A DNA stretch of 31,318 nucleotides from Clostridium sp. (GTDB lineage Bacteria; Bacillota; Clostridia; Lachnospirales; Lachnospiraceae). Positions 7,432 to 14,593 of the stretch are shown piece by piece. Numbering within the stretch: position 1 is the first letter of the stretch; every line of letters starts with the position of its first letter. The position numbers and the translations under genes are program-made. The DNA lies in NCBI GenBank assembly GCA_004554205.1, contig SFNH01000007.1, forward strand, positions 1 through 31,318. The letters are read 5' to 3'. The notes beneath the pieces were generated by a model. It had not been told where the DNA came from and did no database searches. It saw only the letters and a program-made list of their open reading frames with translations.

Positions 7432-7461
7432 ATGCTTTTTCTCGCAGGCTCGAAAAAGCAT
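7432..7461. repeat. Perfect 10-bp inverted repeat
   Basis: ATGCTTTTTC (7432-7441) and GAAAAAGCAT (7452-7461) are exact reverse complements around a 10-base loop, directly beside the tandem repeats. There is no T-run outside the stem, so it is not a standard terminator. A transcript cruciform or a protein-binding dyad are both possible. Confidence 0.75.
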
Positions 7462-7541
7462 TCACCGGTCTCCCTCACAGCAGGGTTTACACAACGCGAC
7501 CTCGTGACTGGCTGCTCCCAGCCGCCATGGCCAAGCTGTTA

Positions 7542-8081
7542 CTATAAAAGCTTCAAGAGCAGCGGGTTTAAGAGGATCTCCGAACAAAGACCTGCGGAAA
7601 AAAGCGCCGCCACCGCGCAGAGAAGCCTGCTCTTTCGCCCCCGGAAAGACATCATGCTTTGTAAAACGAGAACTCCCCATGCGGCTATGTAAAAGATCAT
7701 GTGGGGGAATCCCGTCACAAGGAAACAGAAGATGCCCACTATGCCGCGGCTCCAGGTGAGCAGCACCAGGGAAACTCCCGCGGACATTCCTGCCGTCAGG
7801 AGAAGCAGGCGCACTCCGATCCTCCGGCGCCTCTCCCCGCACGCAAAAACGACGAGCCATGTCTCAAGAAGCCGCACAAAGATAATCCGAAACTCGCTCC
7901 CGTGCTGCTTCCTTATCGTATCTTCCCAGCCCTTCGCCACGAAGCCATAGAGCGCCCGATAGTCCACAAGACCGGAAGCAAACAGTCGGTTCGCCGCCGC
8001 CGCCGCAAGTATCCAACCCGCCGCGATCCAGAACATGAGTTCGTATTCCTGTCGAAACCGTCTCACGACACAGCCACCCAT
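7542..8081 (-). CDS. spoIIM: Stage II sporulation protein M
   Basis: This membrane protein acts in the SpoIIDMP complex that remodels septal and engulfment peptidoglycan during sporulation. The protein is up to 179 residues with about five hydrophobic segments. It carries the family signature region LLTWSRGIVGIFCFLVTGFPH followed by MIFYIAAW, and a C-terminus SEILLNPLLLKLL resembling the usual NPxxLK ending. The N-terminus is uncertain. ATG at 8081 has no clear ribosome-binding site, and an internal ATG at 8036 (MFWIAAG) has AGGA at a long spacing. Position between nudF and xerD supports the call. Its stop codon is followed at once by TAACAGCTTGGCC, distantly similar to the element termini found elsewhere in the window. 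Confidence 0.82.
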   Translation of the reverse strand: MGGCVVRRFRQEYELMFWIAAGWILAAAAANRLFASGLVDYRALYGFVAKGWEDTIRKQHGSEFRIIFVRLLETWLVVFACGERRRRIGVRLLLLTAGMSAGVSLVLLTWSRGIVGIFCFLVTGFPHMIFYIAAWGVLVLQSMMSFRGRKSRLLCAVAALFSAGLCSEILLNPLLLKLL

Positions 8082-8119
8082 TTTTGTTACAGTCTACTCG
8101 GCGGCGGGCAGTCCCATAC

Positions 8120-8683
8120 CTATCTTCCGTACTTTCTCGCGTAAGCCATGATCGCCGCAACTGTCTTGGAATCCGTCAGCTTCCCGGCATAGATCAGCTC
8201 CTCGAGATCCTTAAGCTCCCATCGCTCAACGCCTATCGCCTCATCATCATCCAGGTGCTGCTTCGACGGGATCAAGTCTCTCGCAACAAAGATATCGATC
8301 GCCTCATCGCAGAACGCCACCGTGGTATTGAGGCTCATCAGATACTCAAGCGCCTCGCAGCGGTATCCTGTCTCCTCCTCCAATTCCCGGTAAGCGCATT
8401 CAATCTTCGGCTCCTTCGGGCTGTCTAACTTCCCGGCAGGGATCTCAAGCGTCTCCCGGTCGAGCGCATTGCGGTACTGGCGCACCATGAGAAGGCGTCC
8501 GTCGTCCGCGACAGCCACCACAGCCGCCGCGCCGTCGTGATGGATAAAATCCCAGTGTGTCTCATGCCCGTTGGCGATCACCGTGTCATCATAAATTTTT
8601 ATGATCTTGCCCGTATAGCGCAACTGCCGATCCTTGCGGATCACCGCAGGAATCTTACCTGCTTCGTTATCCTTTCTCTCCAT
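8120..8683 (-). CDS. nudF: ADP-ribose pyrophosphatase, Nudix family
   Basis: This Nudix hydrolase splits ADP-ribose to AMP and ribose 5-phosphate. From the ATG at 8683 it is 187 residues. The Nudix box runs about 84-106, with REL at 99-101 and EETGY after it. There is one extra residue between the leading Gly84 and Glu91 compared with the canonical spacing. A 20-residue upstream extension exists in frame, but AGGAGGAGAGG lies right before MERKDNEAGK, so that start is chosen. It lies 25 bases after proC and upstream of spoIIM. Confidence 0.9.
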   Translation of the reverse strand: MERKDNEAGKIPAVIRKDRQLRYTGKIIKIYDDTVIANGHETHWDFIHHDGAAAVVAVADDGRLLMVRQYRNALDRETLEIPAGKLDSPKEPKIECAYRELEEETGYRCEALEYLMSLNTTVAFCDEAIDIFVARDLIPSKQHLDDDEAIGVERWELKDLEELIYAGKLTDSKTVAAIMAYARKYGR

Positions 8684-8708
8684 CTTACCTCTCCTCCTGT
8701 CTTTTCTT

Positions 8709-9518
8709 TCACTTGATCGCGCCGCATTTTGCGTAGCACGCATCCGTCGCCTTGATCAGCGCGTTTCTGAATCCGTGCTCCTCGAGGGCGGCCACCCCCG
8801 CGATGGTTGTCCCGCCCGGCGAGCAGACCTTATCCTTTAAGCTCCCCGGATGCTCCTTCGTCTCAAGGAGCATCTTCGCGCTCCCGAGCACCGTCTGCGC
8901 GACAAGCTCATATGCCGCGGCCCGCGGGATGCCGTACTTCACCGCACTGTCCGCCAGCGCCTCGATAAAAATATAGACATAGGCCGGAGAACTGCCGCTC
9001 GCGCACACTACCGCATCCATGAGCTTCTCATCCACGACCGCCATCTTGCCGAAGGCCTCAAAGAATCCCCGGATCGTATCCTGCTCTTTTTCGGAAAGCT
9101 GAGTCGCGTCATAACAGACGCCGGTCATACCCTCGCCCACAAGCGCCGGCGTGTTCGGCATCGCGCGCACGATCCTGCAGTTCTTTCCAAGCCACATCGC
9201 AAGATCCGCGACCGTGATGCCGGGCGCGATCGAGATGACGATCTGTTCCTGCGTGATCACATCCTTTATCTCGTCGATCACTGTCCGGTACTGCTGCGGC
9301 TTCACCGCCAGCACCAGATAGCGGGAACTTTGCGCGCATGCCCGGTTATCTGCCGAGACCGCCACATCGGTCCGTGCCGTCACGGCGTCGCTTTTTTCCT
9401 TGCTGCGGTTCGAGAACGTAAGTTCTTCCGGGCGATATGTCCGAAGCAGCCCCTTCATCATGGCATAACCCATGTTCCCCATGCCGATAAACCCAAACTG
9501 AAATCTAAACCTTTCCAT
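8709..9518 (-). CDS. proC: Pyrroline-5-carboxylate reductase
   Basis: This enzyme catalyses the last step of proline synthesis, NAD(P)H-dependent reduction of pyrroline-5-carboxylate. The 269-residue protein has the Rossmann start GFIGMGNMGYAM (9-20), the MPNTPALVGEG motif in the middle and the C-terminal dimerisation segment with GSSPAYVYIFIEALADSAV and SPGGTTIAGV. Its start overlaps the helicase stop by 14 bases, with AAAGGTG upstream, which indicates translational coupling. Confidence 0.94.
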   Translation of the reverse strand: MERFRFQFGFIGMGNMGYAMMKGLLRTYRPEELTFSNRSKEKSDAVTARTDVAVSADNRACAQSSRYLVLAVKPQQYRTVIDEIKDVITQEQIVISIAPGITVADLAMWLGKNCRIVRAMPNTPALVGEGMTGVCYDATQLSEKEQDTIRGFFEAFGKMAVVDEKLMDAVVCASGSSPAYVYIFIEALADSAVKYGIPRAAAYELVAQTVLGSAKMLLETKEHPGSLKDKVCSPGGTTIAGVAALEEHGFRNALIKATDACYAKCGAIK

Positions 9519-10998
9519 TTCTCACACCTTTCCCTCTCGCGGCGTTCCCGTTCCGCCCGGTTTTTGCGTCCCGCTTACGCCCGCTGTGCTCACCGCGGTC
9601 GGCCCGGTCACGGTATCCGCCCTGTCCTCCCCGGCCGCCGCGGCTGTGGCGATCCAGCTTGTCTAAGGAGCGCGCAGGCCTGCTGTCCAGGATGATATCC
9701 TCATTCTCCTCACCCATATTCATGCGGAGCAGCGCCGCCGCAAGCTCCATGGAAGTATAGTCCTCCTCGAGAAGATTCTTCTCCACAATATGCAAAATGC
9801 GGTTTAAGTCCGTATCCTCCAGAAGCTTTTTTGCCTGCTCAAGCGTCTTCTCCGCCTTGATCTCCGTGATGTCATCAAGCGACGGGATTGCCTGCGGCAG
9901 GATCTTCGTCTTGCAGTACCGCTGAATGTCACGAAGCTTGTAGACCTCCCTGCCCACCACGAAGCTGAAGGCAATGCCCTCTCTCCCGGCGCGGCCGGTA
10001 CGCCCGATGCGGTGAACATAGTACTCGTCATCCTGCGGGATATCGTAGTTGAAAACCGCCTCCACATTGTCCACATCAATCCCCCTCGCGGCCACATCCG
10101 TCGCCACAAGGATCTCCGTGCGCCCGTTTCTGAAGCTGTTCATCACGCGGTCGCGCTGCGCCTGCTTTAAATCACCGTGCAGCCCTTCCGCAAAATATCC
10201 GCGCCCCTGCAGCTCCTTCACGAGCTCATCCACCTGCCTCTTTGTGTTGCAGAATGCCACCGACAGCTTCGGCGCATACAGATCGAGCAGGCGGCACATG
10301 ACCTCCACCTTCGTCTTCGGCTTCACCTCATAGTAATACTGGGTCACCTTCGGCACCGTAAGCTCTTTCTTCACAACCTTCACGAGCTGCGGATCCCTCT
10401 GGAAGTTCTTTGCGATCTTCTGGATCGCCTCCGGCATCGTCGCGGAAAACATCACTGTCTGGCGCTCGTCGGGGAGCTGGCTTAAGATCGTCTCCATATC
10501 CTCCAAAAAGCCCATGTTCAGCATCTCGTCCGCCTCGTCTAGGACTACCGTGTGCACCTGGTCAAATTTCACCGTCTGGCGGCGCATATGGTCCATGACG
10601 CGCCCCGGTGTGCCGATAATGATCTGCGTTCCGTCCTTTAATCCGCGGATCTGCCTCACGATATCCTGCCCGCCGTAGATGGGCAGCACCTTGATCCCGT
10701 GCATATACTTCGCCAGATTCCGGATCTCCTCCGCCACCTGGATCGCAAGCTCCCTCGTCGGGCAGAGCGCCACCGCCTGAAGCTTTTTCTTTTTCGGATT
10801 GATCTTCTCAAGAAGCGGGATTCCGAATGCCGCCGTCTTACCCGTGCCGGTCTGCGCCTGCCCGATGATGTCAAGCCCCTCCATCTGGATCGGGATTGCC
10901 TTCGCCTGGATTGGGGTCGCCTCCTCAAAGCCCATATCCGTCACGGCCCGCAAGATTCGATCATCAAGCTGCATTTCCTCAAATTTCACTGTCTCCAT
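9505..10998 (-). CDS. DEAD-box RNA helicase
   Basis: This ATP-dependent RNA helicase is of the CshA/DeaD type, used in ribosome assembly and mRNA turnover. All motifs are present in order: Q motif GFEEATPIQ, Walker A AQTGTGKT (48-55), PTRELA, TPGR, DEAD at 154-157, SAT, VATDVAARGIDV and HRIGRTGRAG. The protein is 497 residues. It ends in a short Arg/Gly-rich basic tail (about 445-497) that probably binds RNA. It has GAGGAG upstream of the ATG and lies 46 bases after the response regulator. It is translationally coupled to proC by a 14-base overlap. Confidence 0.93.
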   Translation of the reverse strand: METVKFEEMQLDDRILRAVTDMGFEEATPIQAKAIPIQMEGLDIIGQAQTGTGKTAAFGIPLLEKINPKKKKLQAVALCPTRELAIQVAEEIRNLAKYMHGIKVLPIYGGQDIVRQIRGLKDGTQIIIGTPGRVMDHMRRQTVKFDQVHTVVLDEADEMLNMGFLEDMETILSQLPDERQTVMFSATMPEAIQKIAKNFQRDPQLVKVVKKELTVPKVTQYYYEVKPKTKVEVMCRLLDLYAPKLSVAFCNTKRQVDELVKELQGRGYFAEGLHGDLKQAQRDRVMNSFRNGRTEILVATDVAARGIDVDNVEAVFNYDIPQDDEYYVHRIGRTGRAGREGIAFSFVVGREVYKLRDIQRYCKTKILPQAIPSLDDITEIKAEKTLEQAKKLLEDTDLNRILHIVEKNLLEEDYTSMELAAALLRMNMGEENEDIILDSRPARSLDKLDRHSRGGRGGQGGYRDRADRGEHSGRKRDAKTGRNGNAARGKGVRNGKV

Positions 10999-11044
10999 GT
11001 CTGTCTCCTCATTCTATGTCGCTGTTTGTCCGCTGCCTAGGACG

Positions 11045-11734
11045 CTATACCTTAAATCGGTATCCCACACCCCAGATCGTCTCGATATACTGCGGCTTGG
11101 CGGTGTTAAACTCAATCTTTTCACGGATCTTCTTGATGTGAACCGTCACGGTGGCGATGTCGCCGACAGAATCCATATCCCAGATCTCGCGGAAAAGCTC
11201 TTCCTTCGTAAACACATGGTTCGGGTTCTGCGCCAGGAATGTGAGAAGGTCAAATTCCTTGGTCGTAAAGGCCCTCTCCTCCCCGTTCACCCACACCCGG
11301 CGGGCGGTCTTATCAATCTTTAAGCCCCGAATCTCAATGATCTCGTTCTCCGGGCTTCCGCTCCCGATCAGCCGCTCGTAGCGCGCCAGGTGCGCCTTCA
11401 CCCGCGCCACCATCTCGCTGGGGCTGAATGGTTTTGTCATATAGTCGTCCGCGCCGAGACCCAGACCGCGGATCTTGTCGATGTCCTCCTTCTTCGCGGA
11501 GATCATGATGATCGGTGTGTTTTTTACCTCCCGGAAACGGCGGCAGATCTCAAAGCCGTCCAGCCCCGGAAGCATCAGATCCAGGATCAGCAGGTCATAA
11601 TCCTCGGAAAGAGCCCGCGAAAGTCCGACGTTTCCATTTTCTTCCAGCTCCACCTCAAATCCGCTTAACTCCAGATAGTCCTTCTCAAGCTCTGCAATGC
11701 TTGTCTCATCCTCAATGATCAGAATCCTGCTCAT
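11045..11734 (-). CDS. Response regulator, OmpR/PhoB family
   Basis: The 229-residue protein has an N-terminal receiver with acidic residues E8-D9, phosphoacceptor D52 (LILDLMLPG) and K101 (TKPF). A C-terminal winged-helix domain follows, with the usual FTTKEFDLLTFLAQNPNHVF and VTVHIKKIREKI recognition region and a WGVGYRF ending. It is encoded downstream of its kinase and overlaps it by 23 bases, with AGGAGG before the ATG inside the kinase gene. The signal and target genes are unknown. Confidence 0.93.
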   Translation of the reverse strand: MSRILIIEDETSIAELEKDYLELSGFEVELEENGNVGLSRALSEDYDLLILDLMLPGLDGFEICRRFREVKNTPIIMISAKKEDIDKIRGLGLGADDYMTKPFSPSEMVARVKAHLARYERLIGSGSPENEIIEIRGLKIDKTARRVWVNGEERAFTTKEFDLLTFLAQNPNHVFTKEELFREIWDMDSVGDIATVTVHIKKIREKIEFNTAKPQYIETIWGVGYRFKV

Positions 11735-12824
11735 CGTGTACTACCTCCTGATATTTTCTCAGCACGAAATGCATCTGAGTGCCCTCTCCCTCCGTGCTCG
11801 TCGCCCAGATACGCCCGCCGTGATCCTCGATGATCTTTTTCACGATGGACAGTCCGATGCCGCTTCCGCCCGGGGAAGAATTGCGCGACATGTCCGTCCG
11901 GTAGAACCGGTCAAAAATATATGGCAGATCCTTCGCCGCGATGCCGCGTCCGTTGTCCTCGATATCCACCTGGATAAAATCCCCCACATCCCTGATCCGG
12001 ATACTTATGAGCCCCCTGGGCTTATCCATGTATTTCACAGAATTGCTGATGATATTATTGATCACGCGCTTCATCTGCTCCGCGTCCGCGATCACCACAA
12101 CGCCCTCGCTCACATCGTTAAAATACCCAAGCTCGATACCCCGAGACTCCATGTCCAGTCCAACCTCCTCCGCGCAGTCCTTAAAGTAGCGGTTTACATT
12201 GATCTTCGCGAAGGTATAAGGCATCTTGTTGGTGTCGATCTTGGAGTAGAAGGTCAGCTCATCGATCAGACGATCCATATCGTTGGCTTTATTGTAAATC
12301 GTCCTGATGTATTTGTCCAGTTTTTCCGGGGAGGATGCCACGCCGTCCATAATTCCCTCGACGTAACCCTTGATCGCCGTGATCGGCGTCTTTAAATCGT
12401 GGGAGATATTGCTGAGCAGCTCCTTGCTCTCGATGTCGTACTGGAGCTTCTCCTCCGCATTCTCCTTTAAGCGGATCCGCATCTCCTCAAAATCCTGGCA
12501 GAGCTCCCCGATCTCATCATCCTCCTCCACATCGAGGGTGAAATCGAGATTACCGTCCCGAATCTTCCGCGTCGCCTCCTGGAGCTTACTTAAAGGCCGC
12601 AGAACAGACCGGTAGACCCAGAGCGTTAAAAGCGCGCAGATAAACACTAACATCATCAGGCCGATCGTGATGAGCTGCACGACCATGGCGCGCACCTCCG
12701 GCCCGAATTCATTGAAGCGGTACAGCATAAACAGTCTGCCCACAGACATGAAAAGCCCGATAAAGAAAATCGGCAGAACGCTGAAAGCCACAAACGCAAT
12801 CGCCAGCCGCGTCTTTAACTTCAT
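11712..12824 (-). CDS. Membrane sensor histidine kinase
   Basis: From MKLKTRLAIAF at 12824 the protein is 370 residues. Two membrane segments (about 7-28 and 48-71) flank only a short outer loop, so it probably senses within or near the membrane. HAMP follows (about 72-124). The phosphorylated histidine is H142 in NISHDLKTP, and the ATPase domain has SNSVKY, DNGRGI and GSGIGLSIV. An upstream ATG at 12902 is rejected because its codons run through a hairpin and the ribosome-binding site. The kinase gene precedes the regulator gene, the reverse of the common order. Confidence 0.92.
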   Translation of the reverse strand: MKLKTRLAIAFVAFSVLPIFFIGLFMSVGRLFMLYRFNEFGPEVRAMVVQLITIGLMMLVFICALLTLWVYRSVLRPLSKLQEATRKIRDGNLDFTLDVEEDDEIGELCQDFEEMRIRLKENAEEKLQYDIESKELLSNISHDLKTPITAIKGYVEGIMDGVASSPEKLDKYIRTIYNKANDMDRLIDELTFYSKIDTNKMPYTFAKINVNRYFKDCAEEVGLDMESRGIELGYFNDVSEGVVVIADAEQMKRVINNIISNSVKYMDKPRGLISIRIRDVGDFIQVDIEDNGRGIAAKDLPYIFDRFYRTDMSRNSSPGGSGIGLSIVKKIIEDHGGRIWATSTEGEGTQMHFVLRKYQEVVHDEQDSDH

Positions 12825-12849
12825 AACCGCACACCTCTCTCCTCTACAC

Positions 12850-12886
12850 AGGAAAAGCCAGGTCCGCTCCCTGAACCTGGTTTTCC
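12850..12886 (-). promoter_or_regulatory. Hairpin in the leader of the kinase gene (attenuator or weak terminator)
   Basis: On the minus strand GGAAAACCAGGT pairs with ACCTGGCTTTTCC with one bulged base and an 11-base loop. The T-run lies inside the descending arm. This could act as a weak intrinsic terminator of the upstream cohesin gene or as an attenuator before the kinase. It lies between the 27-nt hairpin repeat and the kinase ribosome-binding site. Confidence 0.5.
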
Positions 12887-12918
12887 CTTCCCGCATCCTC
12901 ACACTGGATAGTATATCC

Positions 12919-12945
12919 GTAACTGTTCAATATCTTCACAGTTAC
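12919..12945 (-). repeat. 27-nt hairpin repeat, copy 1
   Basis: On the minus strand GTAACTGT and ACAGTTAC form a perfect 8-bp stem around the 11-base loop GAAGATATTGA. It lies between the cohesin gene and the histidine kinase. Copies with a near-identical loop occur at 14561-14587 and 31248-31274 in the same orientation. Confidence 0.8.
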
Positions 12946-12980
12946 GTTTACACAAATGTGACAATATGATTCAGCGGCTC

Positions 12981-14525
12981 CTACTTATCGTCCTCTAAGT
13001 CGAAGATCTCAAAATCATCCTCCGCATCCTCACCCGCAGCTTTCGCCATATCCGGCTCAGAGGCGGCCGCTGAAGCCTCCCTGGCAAGCTTTTCCTCGAG
13101 AGTGCGCTCCACCTCTCTCGCCGGTTCTTCTCCCCTCACCGGCTCTGCTGCAGCCGCGGCCTCCTCCGGAAGATAATCCTCCTCCTTAAAATCCGCGTCT
13201 TCCTCGTACTCATCCTCTTCGCCCATCATATAGCGCTCCTCGCGGGTCATTTTCCTGCCGCGCACAGCGGGCGTACGCCTTTCTTTCGGCTTCGGCCCCG
13301 GCTCCGTATACCGGTCTTCACGGCCGCGATTTCTTCCCGATCTTGCAGACAGCACCGCGATCAGGATGATAAGGAAAATCACTGCAGCCGCACCACCCGC
13401 AACGGCGATCCACTTCATCAGGTTGTAATCATCAACCAGATCGTTGTACTTCGCGGCCACATCAATCAGTTCCGCATTCTCTTCCTGTGCGCCCGCACTC
13501 TCGAAGTAGCGCTGGATCGTCTTATCAGTCATATCATAGCGGTAGTAGCCCTCTGTGCCGTTTCCGCTCACACCGTAAAACACACAGTATTCCGGCTGTC
13601 CGCCCGCTGTCTTCGGAGTGAAGCCCTGCACCTTGGTATCTCCGATGGTGATCGTGCTCTCCTTCATGCCCGCCGGAACCTTCGCGTCCGCCGGAAGCGC
13701 CGCAATGCCGAGCTTAAACGGTGTCCGTGCCGCCTCAAGCTGTGCCAGTATCTCAAGATCTGAGGAAAACGCTTCTCCTGCCTCCCCCGATGCGGCAGCA
13801 TCACCGCCGGCTCTGCTCACCAGGATCGTGTAATTGCGAACGGTGGTTTTATCCTCCGCAGTCACCCGGCACACCACCGTATTTTCGCCGTCTTTAAGCT
13901 CTGTCCCCTCTAGCGACACACTCGCCTTGTCACTGTTCGGGACAGCGCTTACAGTCAGACGTTCCGTGCCCGCCTCAACCGAGGCCGTATAGTTCTCCAC
14001 CTCCGGGCTGAACTGCGGAGTCAGAGTTCCCGGGGAGATCTGCAGGGATTTTAACGCGGCATCGGTTGAATAGTTTGTGTTGCCGCCGCTTATGGTGACC
14101 GCAGAGTTCCCCTGCTTTTCCATATTAAGCATCTTCCCGTCCGCGTCATAGCCCTCCCATGACGTGATGGTGATCTTGGTTGAACCCGCCCGGAGCGCCT
14201 TAAACTTTAACTTTGTGACGAGCTCGGATTTCCCCGTCATGCCGCCGGTCACACGGATTGCGCCGGAGCCGCCGCTGGCATTCGGCTCTCCGCTTATAAA
14301 CTCCAGCATACTGGCATCATACGAGAGCATCACATCCGTATTTCCCAGGGTATCGCCGCTCGTGCAGGTGAATTTCATGGTTACGTCTACTTCTCCACCC
14401 ACCTCGCCGGTCGGGTCGGAAAACGCGATCTTCGCGCTCGCCGCGAAACTGCAAAACGGAACTGCGACGACAAGCATCATCACCATGACAATCCGAACGC
14501 ATATCTTTTTCCAATTTTTGTTCAT
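12981..14525 (-). CDS. Membrane-anchored cohesin-domain protein
   Basis: This is a surface protein of 514 residues from MNKNWKKICV. It has a signal peptide (1-29), a cohesin-like domain (about 31-146) and a cadherin-like beta-sandwich domain (about 153-238). An unrecognised module (about 255-345) is followed by a membrane helix (about 372-394) and a 120-residue, very acidic cytoplasmic tail. Cohesin domains classically bind dockerins, but no dockerin is seen in this window, so the partner is unknown. The long charged cytoplasmic tail is unusual for a scaffoldin and suggests a signalling or adaptor role. The start is set by AGGAGAAG upstream of ATG at 14525, not the ATG 18 bases earlier. It follows the glucosaminidase gene, with which it shares the cadherin-like domain type. 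Confidence 0.75.
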   Translation of the reverse strand: MNKNWKKICVRIVMVMMLVVAVPFCSFAASAKIAFSDPTGEVGGEVDVTMKFTCTSGDTLGNTDVMLSYDASMLEFISGEPNASGGSGAIRVTGGMTGKSELVTKLKFKALRAGSTKITITSWEGYDADGKMLNMEKQGNSAVTISGGNTNYSTDAALKSLQISPGTLTPQFSPEVENYTASVEAGTERLTVSAVPNSDKASVSLEGTELKDGENTVVCRVTAEDKTTVRNYTILVSRAGGDAAASGEAGEAFSSDLEILAQLEAARTPFKLGIAALPADAKVPAGMKESTITIGDTKVQGFTPKTAGGQPEYCVFYGVSGNGTEGYYRYDMTDKTIQRYFESAGAQEENAELIDVAAKYNDLVDDYNLMKWIAVAGGAAAVIFLIILIAVLSARSGRNRGREDRYTEPGPKPKERRTPAVRGRKMTREERYMMGEEDEYEEDADFKEEDYLPEEAAAAAEPVRGEEPAREVERTLEEKLAREASAAASEPDMAKAAGEDAEDDFEIFDLEDDK

Positions 14526-14560
14526 AACTTCTCCTGTTCTCATCTTTATATGGATAATTC

Positions 14561-14587
14561 ATAACTGCTCAGTACCTTCACAGTTGC
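14561..14587 (-). repeat. 27-nt hairpin repeat, copy 2
   Basis: This is a degenerate copy of the 12919 repeat, with arms GCAACTGT and GCAGTTAT around the loop GAAGGTACTGA. The loop is better conserved than the outer stem. It fills much of the 68-base gap between the glucosaminidase stop and the cohesin start. Confidence 0.7.
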
Positions 14588-14593
14588 CTCGCA

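Noticed and set aside
7273..7461. Minus-strand 62-codon frame with a decapeptide NKRE repeat, starting in the 10-bp dyad
   Set aside because: It runs through the well-formed xerD promoter, has no ribosome-binding site, and its repeat is explained by the 30-bp DNA repeat.
7525..7538. Another copy of the element terminus after spoIIM (minus-strand GTAACAGCTTGGCC)
   Set aside because: It matches only 11 of 14 positions, and no opposite terminus or target duplication was found nearby.
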